This document shows, in pieces, positions 26,909 to 35,633 of a stretch of DNA of 64,000 nt; the stretch's first letter is position 1, and the number at the start of each line of letters is the position of its first letter. A program made the translations under genes and the position numbers. Origin of the DNA: Amycolatopsis sacchari (GTDB lineage Bacteria; Actinomycetota; Actinomycetes; Mycobacteriales; Pseudonocardiaceae); NCBI RefSeq assembly GCF_900114035.1, contig NZ_FORP01000006.1, positions 283,531 to 347,530 of the forward strand, in the 5' to 3' direction. Below the pieces are notes generated by a model. The model searched no databases. It was not told where the DNA came from and saw only the letters and a list, made by a program, of their open reading frames with translations.

Positions 26909-28054
26909 GACCGGCAGCGTCCGCAGGCCGCGGATGACGAACTCCGGCCGCCGCTCCGGTTCGGCCGTCAGGTGGAGTTCCGGCGTCAGTTCGGTGAGCG
27001 CGGCGAGTGCGGCCCCGATTTCGATGCGGGCGAGCGGCGCGCCGATGCAGTAGTGGATGCCCGCGCCGAAGCCGAGGTGCTGGTTCGGGGTGCGGCCGAG
27101 GTCGAGCCGGTCGGGTTCGGCGAACACCTCCGGGTCACGCGCGGCGGCGCCCAGCAACGCGGCGATCTTCTCGCCCTTCGCGACGCGGAACCCGGCGATC
27201 TCGACGTCCTCGGTGGCGGTGCGTTCGAACAGCTGCAGCGGCGAGTCGTAGCGGATGAGCTCCTCGACCGCGGTGTCCAGCAGCGACGGGTCCTCACGCA
27301 GGCGACGCCACTGGTCGGGGTTCCGCAGCAGGGCCCACACGCCGTTGCCGATGACGTTCACCGTCGCCTCGTGCCCGGCCATCAGCAGCAGCACCGCGGT
27401 GGCGACGACCTCGTCCTCACTGAGTTCGCTCTGCAGGAGGTCGCTGACCAGGTCGTTCCCCGGCTCGCGGCGGCGCTCCTCGGCGAGCGCCCGCAGGTAG
27501 GCCACGAACTCACCCGCGGCCTGCTCCGCGGCGCGCTGGCCCTCCGGCGGCAGCCCGTACTCGTACATCTTCACGATCGCGTTCGACCACGGCACGAGCT
27601 TCGGGCGGTCCGCCTCGGGCACCGCGAGCAGCTCCGCGATCACCGCGACCGGCAGCGGCTGCGCGAGGTGTTCGAGCAGGTCACCCTCGCCTCGTTCGGC
27701 CAGCTCCCCGACCAGCTGCCGGGCGAGCTTGCCCACGGTGGGCCGCAGGCGTTCGACGTGCCCGCGGCCGAACGCCGAGGAGATCGAGCGGCGCAGTCGC
27801 GTGTGGACGGGCGGTTCGTTCTCCAGCAGGGAGTTGCGGTGCAGCAGGTTGAACGACACGAACTGCTCGGCGGGCTGCGCGTCGGTCCAGATCCGGCCGA
27901 GCGAGCGGTGCCGCAGCACGGCCGACGCGGCGGCGTGCGACACGGCGATGGCCAGCCCCAGCCCTTCGTGCCGGTGCACCTCGCCGTCGGCCCGCAGCCG
28001 GGCGAACTCGGGGTACGGATCTGCGAGGAAGTCGGGGTCCTTGGGATCGAACAC
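26900..28054 (-). CDS. Cytochrome P450
   Basis: A 384-residue bacterial class I P450. The I-helix motif AGHEATVNVIGNG, the K-helix EELIRYDSPLQL region and the heme loop LGFGAGIHYCIGAPLARIE with the axial cysteine are all present. GTG at 28054 is chosen since VFDPKDPDFLADPYPEFARL is the usual P450 beginning. No ferredoxin or ferredoxin reductase gene and no biosynthetic cluster is nearby, so substrate and redox partner are unknown. Confidence 0.93.
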   Translation of the reverse strand: MFDPKDPDFLADPYPEFARLRADGEVHRHEGLGLAIAVSHAAASAVLRHRSLGRIWTDAQPAEQFVSFNLLHRNSLLENEPPVHTRLRRSISSAFGRGHVERLRPTVGKLARQLVGELAERGEGDLLEHLAQPLPVAVIAELLAVPEADRPKLVPWSNAIVKMYEYGLPPEGQRAAEQAAGEFVAYLRALAEERRREPGNDLVSDLLQSELSEDEVVATAVLLLMAGHEATVNVIGNGVWALLRNPDQWRRLREDPSLLDTAVEELIRYDSPLQLFERTATEDVEIAGFRVAKGEKIAALLGAAARDPEVFAEPDRLDLGRTPNQHLGFGAGIHYCIGAPLARIEIGAALAALTELTPELHLTAEPERRPEFVIRGLRTLPVSA

Positions 28055-28119
28055 CCACCGACAGTAACTCGATAGTGGCTTCGGTAGCGTCTGCGGCCGA
28101 GCTGTCTGAGGAGGCACCG

Positions 28120-28980
28120 ATGGGCAAGGCCGCGCGGAAGAAGAACAAGGCGCCGAAGGTGCGCGACGTGTTCGTCGCGCAGCCGTTCGAGGGGCTGGCC
28201 TTCGAACCGGAACTGATCGCGCTGCGGGAGTTCGTCCCGTCGGCCACCGCGAAGCTGCCCCTCAAGGACGGGGACCGCGAGGTCACCCTCGCCACCGTGC
28301 TGCCCGGTGCCGCGGCCGCGTTCGTCCGCACCGACGAGCGCGTGTTCGTCGGGCTGCAGGTGCAGACCCGCTCCTCCGACATCAGCCGCGACCTCGGCCG
28401 CTCGCTGAAGTGGGCCCTGGACGCCAAGCCCGGCGACGTGCTGAGCGTGCCGGACACCACCTCCGCCCCCGCCGAGGGGGAGCGGCTGCAGGACCTCCTC
28501 GTGACCGACGCCGAGCTGGACGTCACCCTCCACGACAACTTCGACTGGTGGCTGCCCGAGGACACCGAGGCCGAGGGCGACGTGAAGCTCTCGCTGGACC
28601 GCGCGAACGAGGCGATCATGCCCACCGAACGCCTCGGCGCCGGCTCGTACTGGGTGCTCGCCGGTGAGAAGGCGCACCTGCGCTGGGTCCGCCCCGAGCC
28701 GGAGAACGCCCTGCTGCAAGCGCTTGCGCGGCTGTCGGCGGCCGGTGAGCTGAACCTCGGCGACGGCTCCCGCTACGCCGGTTCCTTCCGCGCCCACGGC
28801 CTGCTGGTCCCGGTGTGGGACCTCGACCCCGAGGCGCACGCCCGCGAGTGGGCCGAGCCGGCGAAGCAGCTCGGCGTCCGGCTGGAGGAGGCGCTCGCCT
28901 CGCTCGACTCCGAGCCGCTCAACGCCGCCGAGCGCCGTGCGCGCGACGGGCTGATCGGCCGCCAGCTCACCATCCGGTGA
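28120..28980 (+). CDS. DUF5926 family protein
   Basis: A 286-residue cytosolic protein starting MGKAARKKNKAPKVRDVFV, the hallmark of the actinobacterial DUF5926 family; also present are FDWWLPED and GSYWVLAGEKAHLRWVRP. GAGGAGG lies 5 nt before the ATG at 28120. The family is conserved in actinobacteria without a known role. It overlaps the next gene by four bases (GTGA). Confidence 0.85.
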   Translation: MGKAARKKNKAPKVRDVFVAQPFEGLAFEPELIALREFVPSATAKLPLKDGDREVTLATVLPGAAAAFVRTDERVFVGLQVQTRSSDISRDLGRSLKWALDAKPGDVLSVPDTTSAPAEGERLQDLLVTDAELDVTLHDNFDWWLPEDTEAEGDVKLSLDRANEAIMPTERLGAGSYWVLAGEKAHLRWVRPEPENALLQALARLSAAGELNLGDGSRYAGSFRAHGLLVPVWDLDPEAHAREWAEPAKQLGVRLEEALASLDSEPLNAAERRARDGLIGRQLTIR

Positions 28981-29318
28981 TCCTGCACATCTGCCCGCGA
29001 GCGGACTGGACGGGCGAGGAGTACCGCCCGTCCTCCCTCGACGAAGTGGGCTTCGTGCACTGCTCCGACCCCGGCACCGCGCACCTGCCCGCGAACGCCC
29101 TCTACGCCGGGCGCACGGACCTGGTGCTGCTGGAGATCGACCCGGCCCGGCTCGGCGTGCCACTGCGCTGGGAGGAAGGCCTCCCTCGGCACCCGGCGGG
29201 CATCTGGTTCCCGCACGTCTACGGGCCGATCCGGCCCGAGGCCGTCGTCGCCGTCCACCCCTTCCCGCCCGGACCCGACGGCACGTTCCGGCTGCCCGAC
29301 GCGATCGCCCGGCGGTAG
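28977..29318 (+). CDS. DUF952 domain protein
   Basis: A 113-residue protein. It begins with a GTG that overlaps the previous stop (GTGA). VILHICPRADW, GFVHCSDPGT and LLEIDPARLGVPLRWE with GIWFPHVYGPI match DUF952, a small family with an ADP-ribosyltransferase-like fold in some members. Function unknown. Confidence 0.85.
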   Translation: MILHICPRADWTGEEYRPSSLDEVGFVHCSDPGTAHLPANALYAGRTDLVLLEIDPARLGVPLRWEEGLPRHPAGIWFPHVYGPIRPEAVVAVHPFPPGPDGTFRLPDAIARR

Positions 29319-29369
29319 CGTTACGGTGACTGTCCCGGGTCGCCAGCGCCGGTGGGGAGGAAGCCGCCG

Positions 29370-29864
29370 ATGACGGGTCAGCTCACGGACTTCGAGGAGT
29401 TCGTGCGCACCCACCTGTCCGGGCTCCTGCGGTACGGGCACGCCCTCACCGGCAACCCCCACGACGCGGCCGACCTCGTGCAGACCGTGCTGGAGAAGAT
29501 CGGCTCGCGGTGGACCCACGTCCAGCGCAAGACCGGCGACCCGCTCGCCTACGTCCGCCGTTCGATGGCGAACGCGCACGTCAGCCGCTGGCGGCGGACC
29601 AGGAAGGAGAACCTGGTCGCGGACGTCCCCGACGGGCGCGTGGAGCCCCCGGCCGACCCGTTCGAGCACGAACCGCTGTGGCAGGCGCTGCGCGAGTTGC
29701 CGCCGAGGCAACGTGCCGTCATCGTGCTGCGTTACTACGAAGGACTGTCCGAGGTGGAGATCGCGCAGACGCTCGGGATCAGCCAGGGCACGGTGAAGAG
29801 CCAGGCCAGCAAGGCGATCGCGAACCTGCGCGGCCGGATCGCAGGCGGGAGGGAAGTGCGTTGA
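29370..29864 (+). CDS. SigE-family ECF RNA polymerase sigma factor
   Basis: A 164-residue sigma factor: region 2 LLRYGHALTGNPHDAADLVQ and region 4 LPPRQRAVIVLRYYEGLSE followed by AQTLGISQGTVKSQASKAI. This is the pattern of the actinomycete SigE family. ATG at 29370 has GGGGAGG 9 nt upstream. It overlaps the next gene by four bases (TTGA); that gene encodes a membrane protein in the usual place of an anti-sigma factor. Confidence 0.92.
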   Translation: MTGQLTDFEEFVRTHLSGLLRYGHALTGNPHDAADLVQTVLEKIGSRWTHVQRKTGDPLAYVRRSMANAHVSRWRRTRKENLVADVPDGRVEPPADPFEHEPLWQALRELPPRQRAVIVLRYYEGLSEVEIAQTLGISQGTVKSQASKAIANLRGRIAGGREVR

Positions 29865-30688
29865 CCGACGAGGACGAGCTGGACGCCGAGCTGCGCCGCC
29901 TGTTCGCCGACGAGCGGCTCGACGTGCGCCCGCGGGACGACGCGCCGGCCACGATCCTCGCCGGCGCCCGCCGCGTCCGGGCCCGGCGCCGGGCGCTGAC
30001 CGCGACCGGCGGGGCGCTCACGGCCGTGGTGCTGGTCGCACTCGGCCTGGTGCTGGGCCAGGTGCGCGCACCCCACACCGACACCGCGGCCCCGGTGCGG
30101 CAGCCGACGTCGAGCGGTTCGGCGTTCCCGTCCGCGGACTCGCCGTCGCCCAGCGTCGTGGAGCCCGGCAGCTCCGTCGCGGGGCGGGAGCCGGGCACGG
30201 CGTCCGGCTCGACGGCGCTCGAGTCGCCCGGCCGGACCTCGTCGGTGTCCTCGCCCGCGAGCACGTCCGTCCCGCGCAGCCAGTCCGTGCAGACGCTCAC
30301 CGCGCCCGTCCTGGGCCCCGAGGGCTACGGCAAGCTCGCGCTCGGCATGCCGTTCGACGTGGCCGTCCGGACGGGGATGCTGGAGAGGACGGCCGCTCCG
30401 CCGGAGCCGTGCGGCACGTACGCGCTCGCCGAGGGCGCCGCGGGCATCCGCACGGTGACCATCTCCGACACCCGCGGCATCGTGGGCTTCGAGGCGAGCG
30501 GCGCGCGCACCCCCGAGAGGATCGGGCTCGGCTCGGACAAGGACGACCTGGAGGCCGCCTACCCGAAGCTGGTCGAGACGGCGAACGGGTACACGGTCCC
30601 GGCCGGCCCGTCGAGCAACTACGTGTTCCTCCTGGACGACCGGGACCGCGTGGCGGCTCTGCTCCTCGTGGGTCCCGCGACCTGCTGA
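29861..30688 (+). CDS. Membrane protein in anti-sigma position
   Basis: A 275-residue protein: cytosolic segment (1-45, EDELDAELRRLFADERLDVR), one membrane helix (TGGALTAVVLVALGLVLGQV), a Ser/Thr/Pro-rich stretch (about 75-150) and an extracytoplasmic C-terminal domain with GLGSDKDDLEAAYPKL. TTG start at 29861 overlapping the sigma gene, with GGGAGGGA upstream. The topology fits a membrane-bound sigma regulator, but no zinc motif is visible, so this is inferred from position. Confidence 0.7.
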   Translation: MTDEDELDAELRRLFADERLDVRPRDDAPATILAGARRVRARRRALTATGGALTAVVLVALGLVLGQVRAPHTDTAAPVRQPTSSGSAFPSADSPSPSVVEPGSSVAGREPGTASGSTALESPGRTSSVSSPASTSVPRSQSVQTLTAPVLGPEGYGKLALGMPFDVAVRTGMLERTAAPPEPCGTYALAEGAAGIRTVTISDTRGIVGFEASGARTPERIGLGSDKDDLEAAYPKLVETANGYTVPAGPSSNYVFLLDDRDRVAALLLVGPATC

Positions 30689-30694
30689 TACGGG

Positions 30695-31243
30695 CTACAG
30701 CGCCCCGCCGGCCACCGGGGGCAGATCGGCGGAGCCGCCGTCGCCCAGACCTTCGCGGGCGAGGTAGGTCTCGACCTCGAACAGGTTGCCGTTCGCGCGG
30801 CGCACGACGTTGAGCAGCGTGCTCATCGTCGCCTCCTCCTCGACCTGCTCCTTGAGGAACCACTGCAGGAACTGCTCGCCCTGGTAGTCGTCCTCGTCGC
30901 GGGCCGCCTTCATCAGCGCGCGGAAATCGGCGGTGACGCTCTTCTCCTGCTCGAGTGCGAGTTCCACCAGCTCCACCGCTTCGGTGAAGTCGTTGCGGAT
31001 CTCGCCGGTGCCCGGAATTCCGGCGTAGGAATCGGTGTCCATCAGGTACTGCGTGATGGCGAGCGCGTGGTTGCGCTCCTCGAGCGACTGGCGGTAGAAG
31101 AACTTCGCCAGCTGGGGCAGGTCGGCGTTGTCGAACCACACCGCGAGCGCGACGTACTGCTGCGACGCGGTGAACTCGTGCCGCACCTGCTGCTGGAGCA
31201 GTTCGTAGAACTTCGAACGCGGTTCTTTCCTGAGGATGGCCAT
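30695..31243 (-). CDS. bfrB: Ferritin
   Basis: A 182-residue ferritin-like iron storage protein. The diiron residues lie in QQQVRHEFTASQQYVALAVW, SLEERNHALAITQYL and the later EQVEEEATM. The fold and the C-terminal extension resemble the mycobacterial non-heme ferritin BfrB. ATG at 31243. A TATTAT -10 element ends 6 bp before the ATG, which suggests a leaderless transcript. Two IdeR-type iron boxes lie 52-95 bp upstream. Mycobacterial bfrB is activated by IdeR at tandem boxes, and the same arrangement is probable here. Confidence 0.92.
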   Translation of the reverse strand: MAILRKEPRSKFYELLQQQVRHEFTASQQYVALAVWFDNADLPQLAKFFYRQSLEERNHALAITQYLMDTDSYAGIPGTGEIRNDFTEAVELVELALEQEKSVTADFRALMKAARDEDDYQGEQFLQWFLKEQVEEEATMSTLLNVVRRANGNLFEVETYLAREGLGDGGSADLPPVAGGAL

Positions 31244-31249
31244 GCACCC

Positions 31250-31255
31250 ATAATA
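31250..31255 (-). promoter_or_regulatory. Probable -10 element of the ferritin promoter
   Basis: TATTAT on the minus strand, 6 bp before the ferritin ATG, in a locally AT-rich stretch. With normal spacing transcription would start at or near the A of the ATG. Confidence 0.55.
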
Positions 31256-31294
31256 AGGGCCGGAAAAACACTTCTCCGATAAAGGCAAACCTAT

Positions 31295-31313
31295 TTTGGT
31301 TAGCCTTTCCTCA
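31295..31313. promoter_or_regulatory. Iron box 1 (IdeR/DtxR type) upstream of ferritin
   Basis: TTTGGTTAGCCTTTCCTCA fits the consensus TWAGGTWAGSCTWACCTWA at 16 of 19 positions. It is 52 bp upstream of the ferritin start, in an activator-like position. Confidence 0.75.
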
Positions 31314-31319
31314 ATTGTT

Positions 31320-31338
31320 TCAGGTGAGGCTTTCCTTA
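31320..31338. promoter_or_regulatory. Iron box 2 (IdeR/DtxR type) upstream of ferritin
   Basis: TCAGGTGAGGCTTTCCTTA fits the iron-box consensus at 16 of 19 positions. It is offset 25 bp from box 1 and overlaps the stop codon of the arginine deiminase gene. Confidence 0.7.
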
Positions 31339-32538
31339 TCCCAGGGGCTCGCGCACCACCGGGCAGGACATGCAGCGCGGGCCGCCCCGGCCGGAACCCA
31401 GCTCCGAGCCGGCGATCGCCAGCACCTCGATCCCGGCCTCTTCCAGGCGGGCGTTGGTCTCGACGTTGCGCTCGTAGCCGACCACGACGCCGGGCGCGAG
31501 AGCCAGCGTGTTGTTCCCGTCGTCCCACTGCTCGCGCTCCGCCGTCACGGGGTCGAGGCCGGTGTCGATCACCCGCAGCTTCTCGATGCCCATGGCCTCG
31601 GCGGCGGCGTGCAGGAACGGTTCCGGGCCGCTGACCGACAGGGAGCCGTCGTCGCCGGGCCGCATCGTGAACGCGACGAGGGAGTCACGGGCCAGCGGGT
31701 ACATCACCACCGCGTCCCGGTCGACCATCGTGCACACGGTGTCCAGGTGCATGGTCGCGCGTTCCTGCTGGATGGGCACCGCGAGCACGGTGTGCGCGAG
31801 GTCGTCGGCGAACACCGACCGCGCCAGCGACTCGGCACCGGCCGCGGTGGTGCGCTCGCCGACGCCGACGGCCAGCACGCCGGGAGCGAGCAGCATGACG
31901 TCACCGCCCTCGACGGGGGCGGAGTGGGCGCCGTACGCGCGGGCGGCGTGCCGGAACCGCGGGTGGTAGGCGTAGACGAGGTCCAGCAGCATCGTCTCGC
32001 GGCGCCGGGCAGGCATGGCCAGCGACGAGATCGCGACGCGGTCGGCGATCCACACCGACGAGTCCCGCGTGAACAGCAGGTTCGGCAGCGGGTCGACCGC
32101 GAAGTCGTGTGGGTGGTGCATCTTCCGCACCAGCGACGCGCCCTCGGCGGCGGGCAGCTCCTCGAACGTCAGCCCGCCCGTGAGCACCTCGGCGAGCGTG
32201 GTGGCGTCCACACCGGACAGGTACGAGCGCAGGGAGTCGGCCAGGGTGCGGCCCAGGCGCAGCTCGTCGACGGCGGCGCCGACCCCGGCCGCGTGGGCGC
32301 GGTCGTCCTCCAGCGCCTCCTTCAGCACCTCCACCAGCAGCAGCACCTCGACCCCGCGGCCGCGCAGGACCTCGGCGAAGGCGTCGTGCTCCTGCTGCGC
32401 GCGGTCCACCCACGGGATCGAGTCGAACAGCAGCTGGTCGTTGTTGCGCGGGGTGAGCCTTTTGAGCTCGTTGCCCGGCCGGTGCAGGAGAACGGTGCGG
32501 AGTGGCCCGACCTCGCTGTCCACCCTGGGTTCAGTCAT
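31336..32538 (-). CDS. arcA: Arginine deiminase
   Basis: A 400-residue guanidino-modifying enzyme converting arginine to citrulline and ammonia. Family motifs: [29 protein letters not shown] with the catalytic His, and the C-terminal [10 protein letters not shown] with the nucleophile cysteine. ATG at 32538. No arcB or arcC lies next to it, so it is not part of a classical ADI operon; it may serve acid or redox stress or arginine catabolism. Confidence 0.95.
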   Translation of the reverse strand: MTEPRVDSEVGPLRTVLLHRPGNELKRLTPRNNDQLLFDSIPWVDRAQQEHDAFAEVLRGRGVEVLLLVEVLKEALEDDRAHAAGVGAAVDELRLGRTLADSLRSYLSGVDATTLAEVLTGGLTFEELPAAEGASLVRKMHHPHDFAVDPLPNLLFTRDSSVWIADRVAISSLAMPARRRETMLLDLVYAYHPRFRHAARAYGAHSAPVEGGDVMLLAPGVLAVGVGERTTAAGAESLARSVFADDLAHTVLAVPIQQERATMHLDTVCTMVDRDAVVMYPLARDSLVAFTMRPGDDGSLSVSGPEPFLHAAAEAMGIEKLRVIDTGLDPVTAEREQWDDGNNTLALAPGVVVGYERNVETNARLEEAGIEVLAIAGSELGSGRGGPRCMSCPVVREPLG

Positions 32539-32548
32539 GCTCCGCACC

Positions 32549-33364
32549 CTACGGCAGGAAGGACACGTGCCCCTTCAGCAACGAGTAACCCACGAACGAC
32601 ACCACGTCGAGCAGCGTGTGCGCGACGATCAACGGCCACAGCCGGTTCGTCCGCTGCCACACCCGGCCGAACACCAGCCCCATCACGAGGTTGCCGACGA
32701 ACCCGCCGAAGCCCTGGTAGAGGTGGTAGGAACCGCGCAGCACGGCGGCCGCCAGCACCGCGCTGTTCTCCCGGAACCCCAGCTGCCGCAGCCGGGTCAG
32801 CAGGTAGCCGATCACCAGCATCTCCTCGGCGAAGGCGTTGCCGAACGCCGAGAGCGCGAGCACGACCGGCCGCCACCACGTGTCGCCGAGCGTGGACGGG
32901 GCGACGGCGAGGTTGAAGCCGAGCTTCCAGCCGACGAAGTACAGCACCAGGCCGGGGATGCCGATCAGCGCGGCGAGCCCGGCGCCCCACAGCGCGTCCC
33001 GCCCGCGCCAGCCGAGGCCCACCGACGTGAGCCGGAGCCCCGCGCGCACGAGGAGGTAGCCGCCCAGCGCCCCCCAGCCGACGAGCTGCACGACGCCCAG
33101 CAGCTGCGCCAGCAGGTCGATGAGGTTGAGCGCGGCCTGGGGTGCGTTGAGCGCGACGTGCTGTTCGTTCAGCGGGGTCGGCTGCAGCAGCGAGTCCAGC
33201 AGCGACAACAGGCTGCGGGCGCCGGACAGACCGAGCGTGATGCCGAAGACGATCAGCAGTTCGGCCTTGATGCGGCGGCGCTCGGCCGCGTCGTCCACGA
33301 TCGCGGGCCGGTCCGGGCGCTCCGGGCGCAGCCAGTCGCGGGCGACGCTACCTTCGGTGCTCAT
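32549..33364 (-). CDS. CPBP family intramembrane protease
   Basis: A 271-residue polytopic membrane protein. Motif 1 is [17 protein letters not shown] (EE-x-R), motif 2 RGSYHLYQG and motif 3 [10 protein letters not shown], the glutamates, arginine and histidines of CPBP/Abi proteases. About eight helices. ATG at 33364 overlaps the ATG of the divergent PPOX gene. It is 10 bp upstream of arcA and likely cotranscribed. Confidence 0.9.
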   Translation of the reverse strand: MSTEGSVARDWLRPERPDRPAIVDDAAERRRIKAELLIVFGITLGLSGARSLLSLLDSLLQPTPLNEQHVALNAPQAALNLIDLLAQLLGVVQLVGWGALGGYLLVRAGLRLTSVGLGWRGRDALWGAGLAALIGIPGLVLYFVGWKLGFNLAVAPSTLGDTWWRPVVLALSAFGNAFAEEMLVIGYLLTRLRQLGFRENSAVLAAAVLRGSYHLYQGFGGFVGNLVMGLVFGRVWQRTNRLWPLIVAHTLLDVVSFVGYSLLKGHVSFLP

Positions 33365-33833
33365 GGCACCGAAAATAGCGACGGCGGACCGCGTGGGGCG
33401 TGAAGAACTCCTGGAGTTCCTGCGCCCGCGGCACCGCGCGATCCTCATGACCACCCGGGCGGACGGCACGCCCCAGCTCTCGCCCGTCACCGCGGGCATC
33501 GACACGGACGGCCGTTTTGTCGTCTCGACCTACCCGAAGCGCGCGAAGACCGTGAACATCCGGCGCAACCCGGCCGTCTCGGCGTGCGTGCTCTCCGACG
33601 ACTGGAACGGCGCGTGGGTGCAGTTCGACGGCACCGCCGAGGTGATCGACATGCCGGACGCGGTGGAACCGCTCGTCGAGTACTTCCGTTGCATCTCCGG
33701 GGAGCACCCGGACTGGGACGAGTACCGCGAGGCCATGCGGAAGCAGGGCAAGAGCCTGATCCGCGTGACGATCGAGCGTTGGGGTCCCATCGCCACTGGA
33801 GGGTTTCCCGCCGAGGTCGCTCAGTCGCTCTGA
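33363..33833 (+). CDS. PPOX-class F420-dependent oxidoreductase
   Basis: A 156-residue split-barrel flavin/F420 protein: FLRPRHRAILMTTRADGTPQ, TYPKRAKTVNIRRNP and GTAEVIDMPDAVEPL match the actinobacterial PPOX/F420-binding family. ATG at 33363 shares bases with the opposite start (CATG); a GTG at 33393 is a possible alternative and would separate the two. It overlaps the converging gene by 13 bp. Substrate unknown. Confidence 0.88.
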   Translation: MAPKIATADRVGREELLEFLRPRHRAILMTTRADGTPQLSPVTAGIDTDGRFVVSTYPKRAKTVNIRRNPAVSACVLSDDWNGAWVQFDGTAEVIDMPDAVEPLVEYFRCISGEHPDWDEYREAMRKQGKSLIRVTIERWGPIATGGFPAEVAQSL

Positions 33834-34594
33834 CGCTGCCCCGCGAGGAAGGGACAGCCGAGCAGGCGGCGGATCTCACCGGAGAGCTGGGCCGGGTCGG
33901 TGACGGGGCGCGAGAACGCGAGGCGGACGTCGTGGTCGCCGGAGTCCGCCTCGACGCGCAACCGCAGGCCGAACCGGTCCAGCCCCAGCGGCCGGATGCG
34001 GCCGCCCCGCAGCTCCTCCGGCACGTGCCGGGCGAGCTGCTCGACCACGTCCGCGTGCTCGGTCTCCAGGTGCCGCAGCCACTGGGTCTCGTAGTGCGCG
34101 AACGGGTCCGGCGAGGCCGCGCTGAACATGTGCGGCCGCAGCGAGTGGGTGCCCTCGGCGTCGGCGAGCACGATCGACGCCGGGGTCAGCCGCAGGAGGC
34201 TCGCGCCGTGCCCGACGTCCAGCAGCCGCGGGTCCGGGCGCGTCTCGGCGATGGCCACCACCCGGGCACGGGCCGCGGCGTCCCCGAGCGGCCGCAGCCA
34301 GCCGGTGATCCACACCAGGCCGCGGACCGGTTCCCGCAGGTCGACGGGGGCGTGGTCGGCCAGCTCGAACATCACCGCGACCTCGGCGTCGGCGGCGCGG
34401 GCGAGCAGCGGGTGCTCGTCGGGCAGCACGATGCTGACGCTGCCGCCTGCGTGCACGTGGTGCAGCACGGGCACGACCCGCTCGCCGCTCTGCGCGGTCG
34501 GCACCAGGGTGCCGGGGCAGTCGCGGGTCGCGATCGTCTTGGCCCGCTCGGCGGGCGCCGGTGCGGGCGGACGGCGAAGGGAAGTCTGGGTCAC
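33821..34594 (-). CDS. DUF2470 protein, HugZ-like heme utilisation candidate
   Basis: A 257-residue protein with an N-terminal flavin-reductase-like split barrel (about 1-150) and a C-terminal DUF2470 domain (HADVVEQLARHVPEELRGG through LGLDRFGLRLRVE). This is the architecture of HugZ-type heme oxygenases, and the upstream iron box (34610-34628) supports an iron role. ATG at 34594. It would release iron from heme when iron is scarce; this is inferred from fold and control. The heme-ligand histidine of HugZ cannot be confirmed by eye. Confidence 0.78.
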   Translation of the reverse strand: MTQTSLRRPPAPAPAERAKTIATRDCPGTLVPTAQSGERVVPVLHHVHAGGSVSIVLPDEHPLLARAADAEVAVMFELADHAPVDLREPVRGLVWITGWLRPLGDAAARARVVAIAETRPDPRLLDVGHGASLLRLTPASIVLADAEGTHSLRPHMFSAASPDPFAHYETQWLRHLETEHADVVEQLARHVPEELRGGRIRPLGLDRFGLRLRVEADSGDHDVRLAFSRPVTDPAQLSGEIRRLLGCPFLAGQRQSD

Positions 34595-34609
34595 GAGGCC
34601 ACCTCCTAG

Positions 34610-34628
34610 TTAGGTGAGCCTAACCTGC
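34610..34628 (-). promoter_or_regulatory. Iron box (IdeR/DtxR type) before the DUF2470 gene
   Basis: TTAGGTGAGCCTAACCTGC fits the consensus at 16 of 19 positions, with a strong core AGGTGAGCCTAACCT. It lies 16 bp before the ATG, the normal place for iron-dependent repression. Confidence 0.88.
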
Positions 34629-34757
34629 CTTGGGGAAAAGGGGAAGTGATCTCGTTGGCCCATCCGGGGTAACGGGGATGTCGCGCGCGGAGCACGGCGC
34701 GGTCAGGGCGATGTCCGCCCTGCGGACCCGTTTGTCCGGCTGTCGTACGCTACTAGC

Positions 34758-35633
34758 GTGTCCCTTGTGTCAAGCGCTGTGGAACTCACGCCCCCCGGCC
34801 CTCGCGGAATCCCTCCCCTGTTCGCGCGGCTCGTCGACGACTCGGCGCTGTTCCCCCCGGGGACCGCGACCATGCCGGAAGCGCTGCGGGCGCACTTCGA
34901 CGCGAGGGCGGGTGAGCGCGCGGGCATGCTCGGCGTGTTCCTGTGCCAGGCCTCGCGCCTGCCGGAGCTGATCACCGAGCTGATCAAGGTGAAGCCGAAG
35001 GAGCCGCTGCCGCTGTCGCTGATCATCGACACCGGGCTCGGCGGCGTGCCGAAGGCGATCTCCATCGTCGAGTCCCGCAGCGAGCTGCTGTCCCTGCGCA
35101 TGGTCGAGATGCCCGCACCGTCCGATGTGGACGAGGTGTGGCTGGAGCGGGTGTCGGAGTTCGTGCCGGAGGACGTGATCCGCGTGGTCGAGCCGCGCCG
35201 GGGCGTGGGCTGGCTCGACGGCGTGCGCAAGGTGATCGAGCACGGCAGCTGGCCGAAGATCCGCTGCGGTGGCGTGTCGAGCGAGAACTTCCCCAGCGTG
35301 GACGAGGTGGCCGACTTCCTGGCCGTGCTGAGCGGCGCGCCCGGCGCGTCGTTCAAGGCCACCAACAGCCTGCACCGCGCGGTGCGGCACGAGGACCCGG
35401 AGACGGGCATCGCGCACCACGGCTTCCTCAACCTGCTGGTGGCGGTCGCGCGCAGCCTGTCCGGCGGGGACGTCCGGGGCGCGCTGTCCTCGACCGACGG
35501 GCAGCAGCTGGCCGACGAGGCCCGCGGGTTGTCCGAACCGGCAGCGAAGGCGGTGCGGGCGCTGTTCGCGTCGTACGCCTCCGCGACGTTCGTCGAGCCG
35601 ATCGCCGACCTCGAGGCGCTCGGGCTGCTGTGA
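34758..35633 (+). CDS. Conserved protein of unknown function, operon with IclR regulator
   Basis: A 291-residue cytosolic protein, start GTG at 34758. Visible blocks are LVDDSALFPPGTATMPEAL, KIRCGGVSSENFPSVDEV, SFKATNSLHRAVRHEDPETG and HHGFLNLLVAVA. The alternation of strands and helices and the RCGG/FKATNSLH elements suggest a TIM-barrel-like enzyme, but I cannot name the family. It overlaps the IclR gene by four bases (GTGA), so the regulator may govern it. Confidence 0.8.
   Translation: MSLVSSAVELTPPGPRGIPPLFARLVDDSALFPPGTATMPEALRAHFDARAGERAGMLGVFLCQASRLPELITELIKVKPKEPLPLSLIIDTGLGGVPKAISIVESRSELLSLRMVEMPAPSDVDEVWLERVSEFVPEDVIRVVEPRRGVGWLDGVRKVIEHGSWPKIRCGGVSSENFPSVDEVADFLAVLSGAPGASFKATNSLHRAVRHEDPETGIAHHGFLNLLVAVARSLSGGDVRGALSSTDGQQLADEARGLSEPAAKAVRALFASYASATFVEPIADLEALGLL

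Noticed and set aside
26900..28054. P450 as part of a secondary metabolite cluster
   Set aside because: No synthase, tailoring or resistance genes surround it; neighbours are conserved household-type genes.
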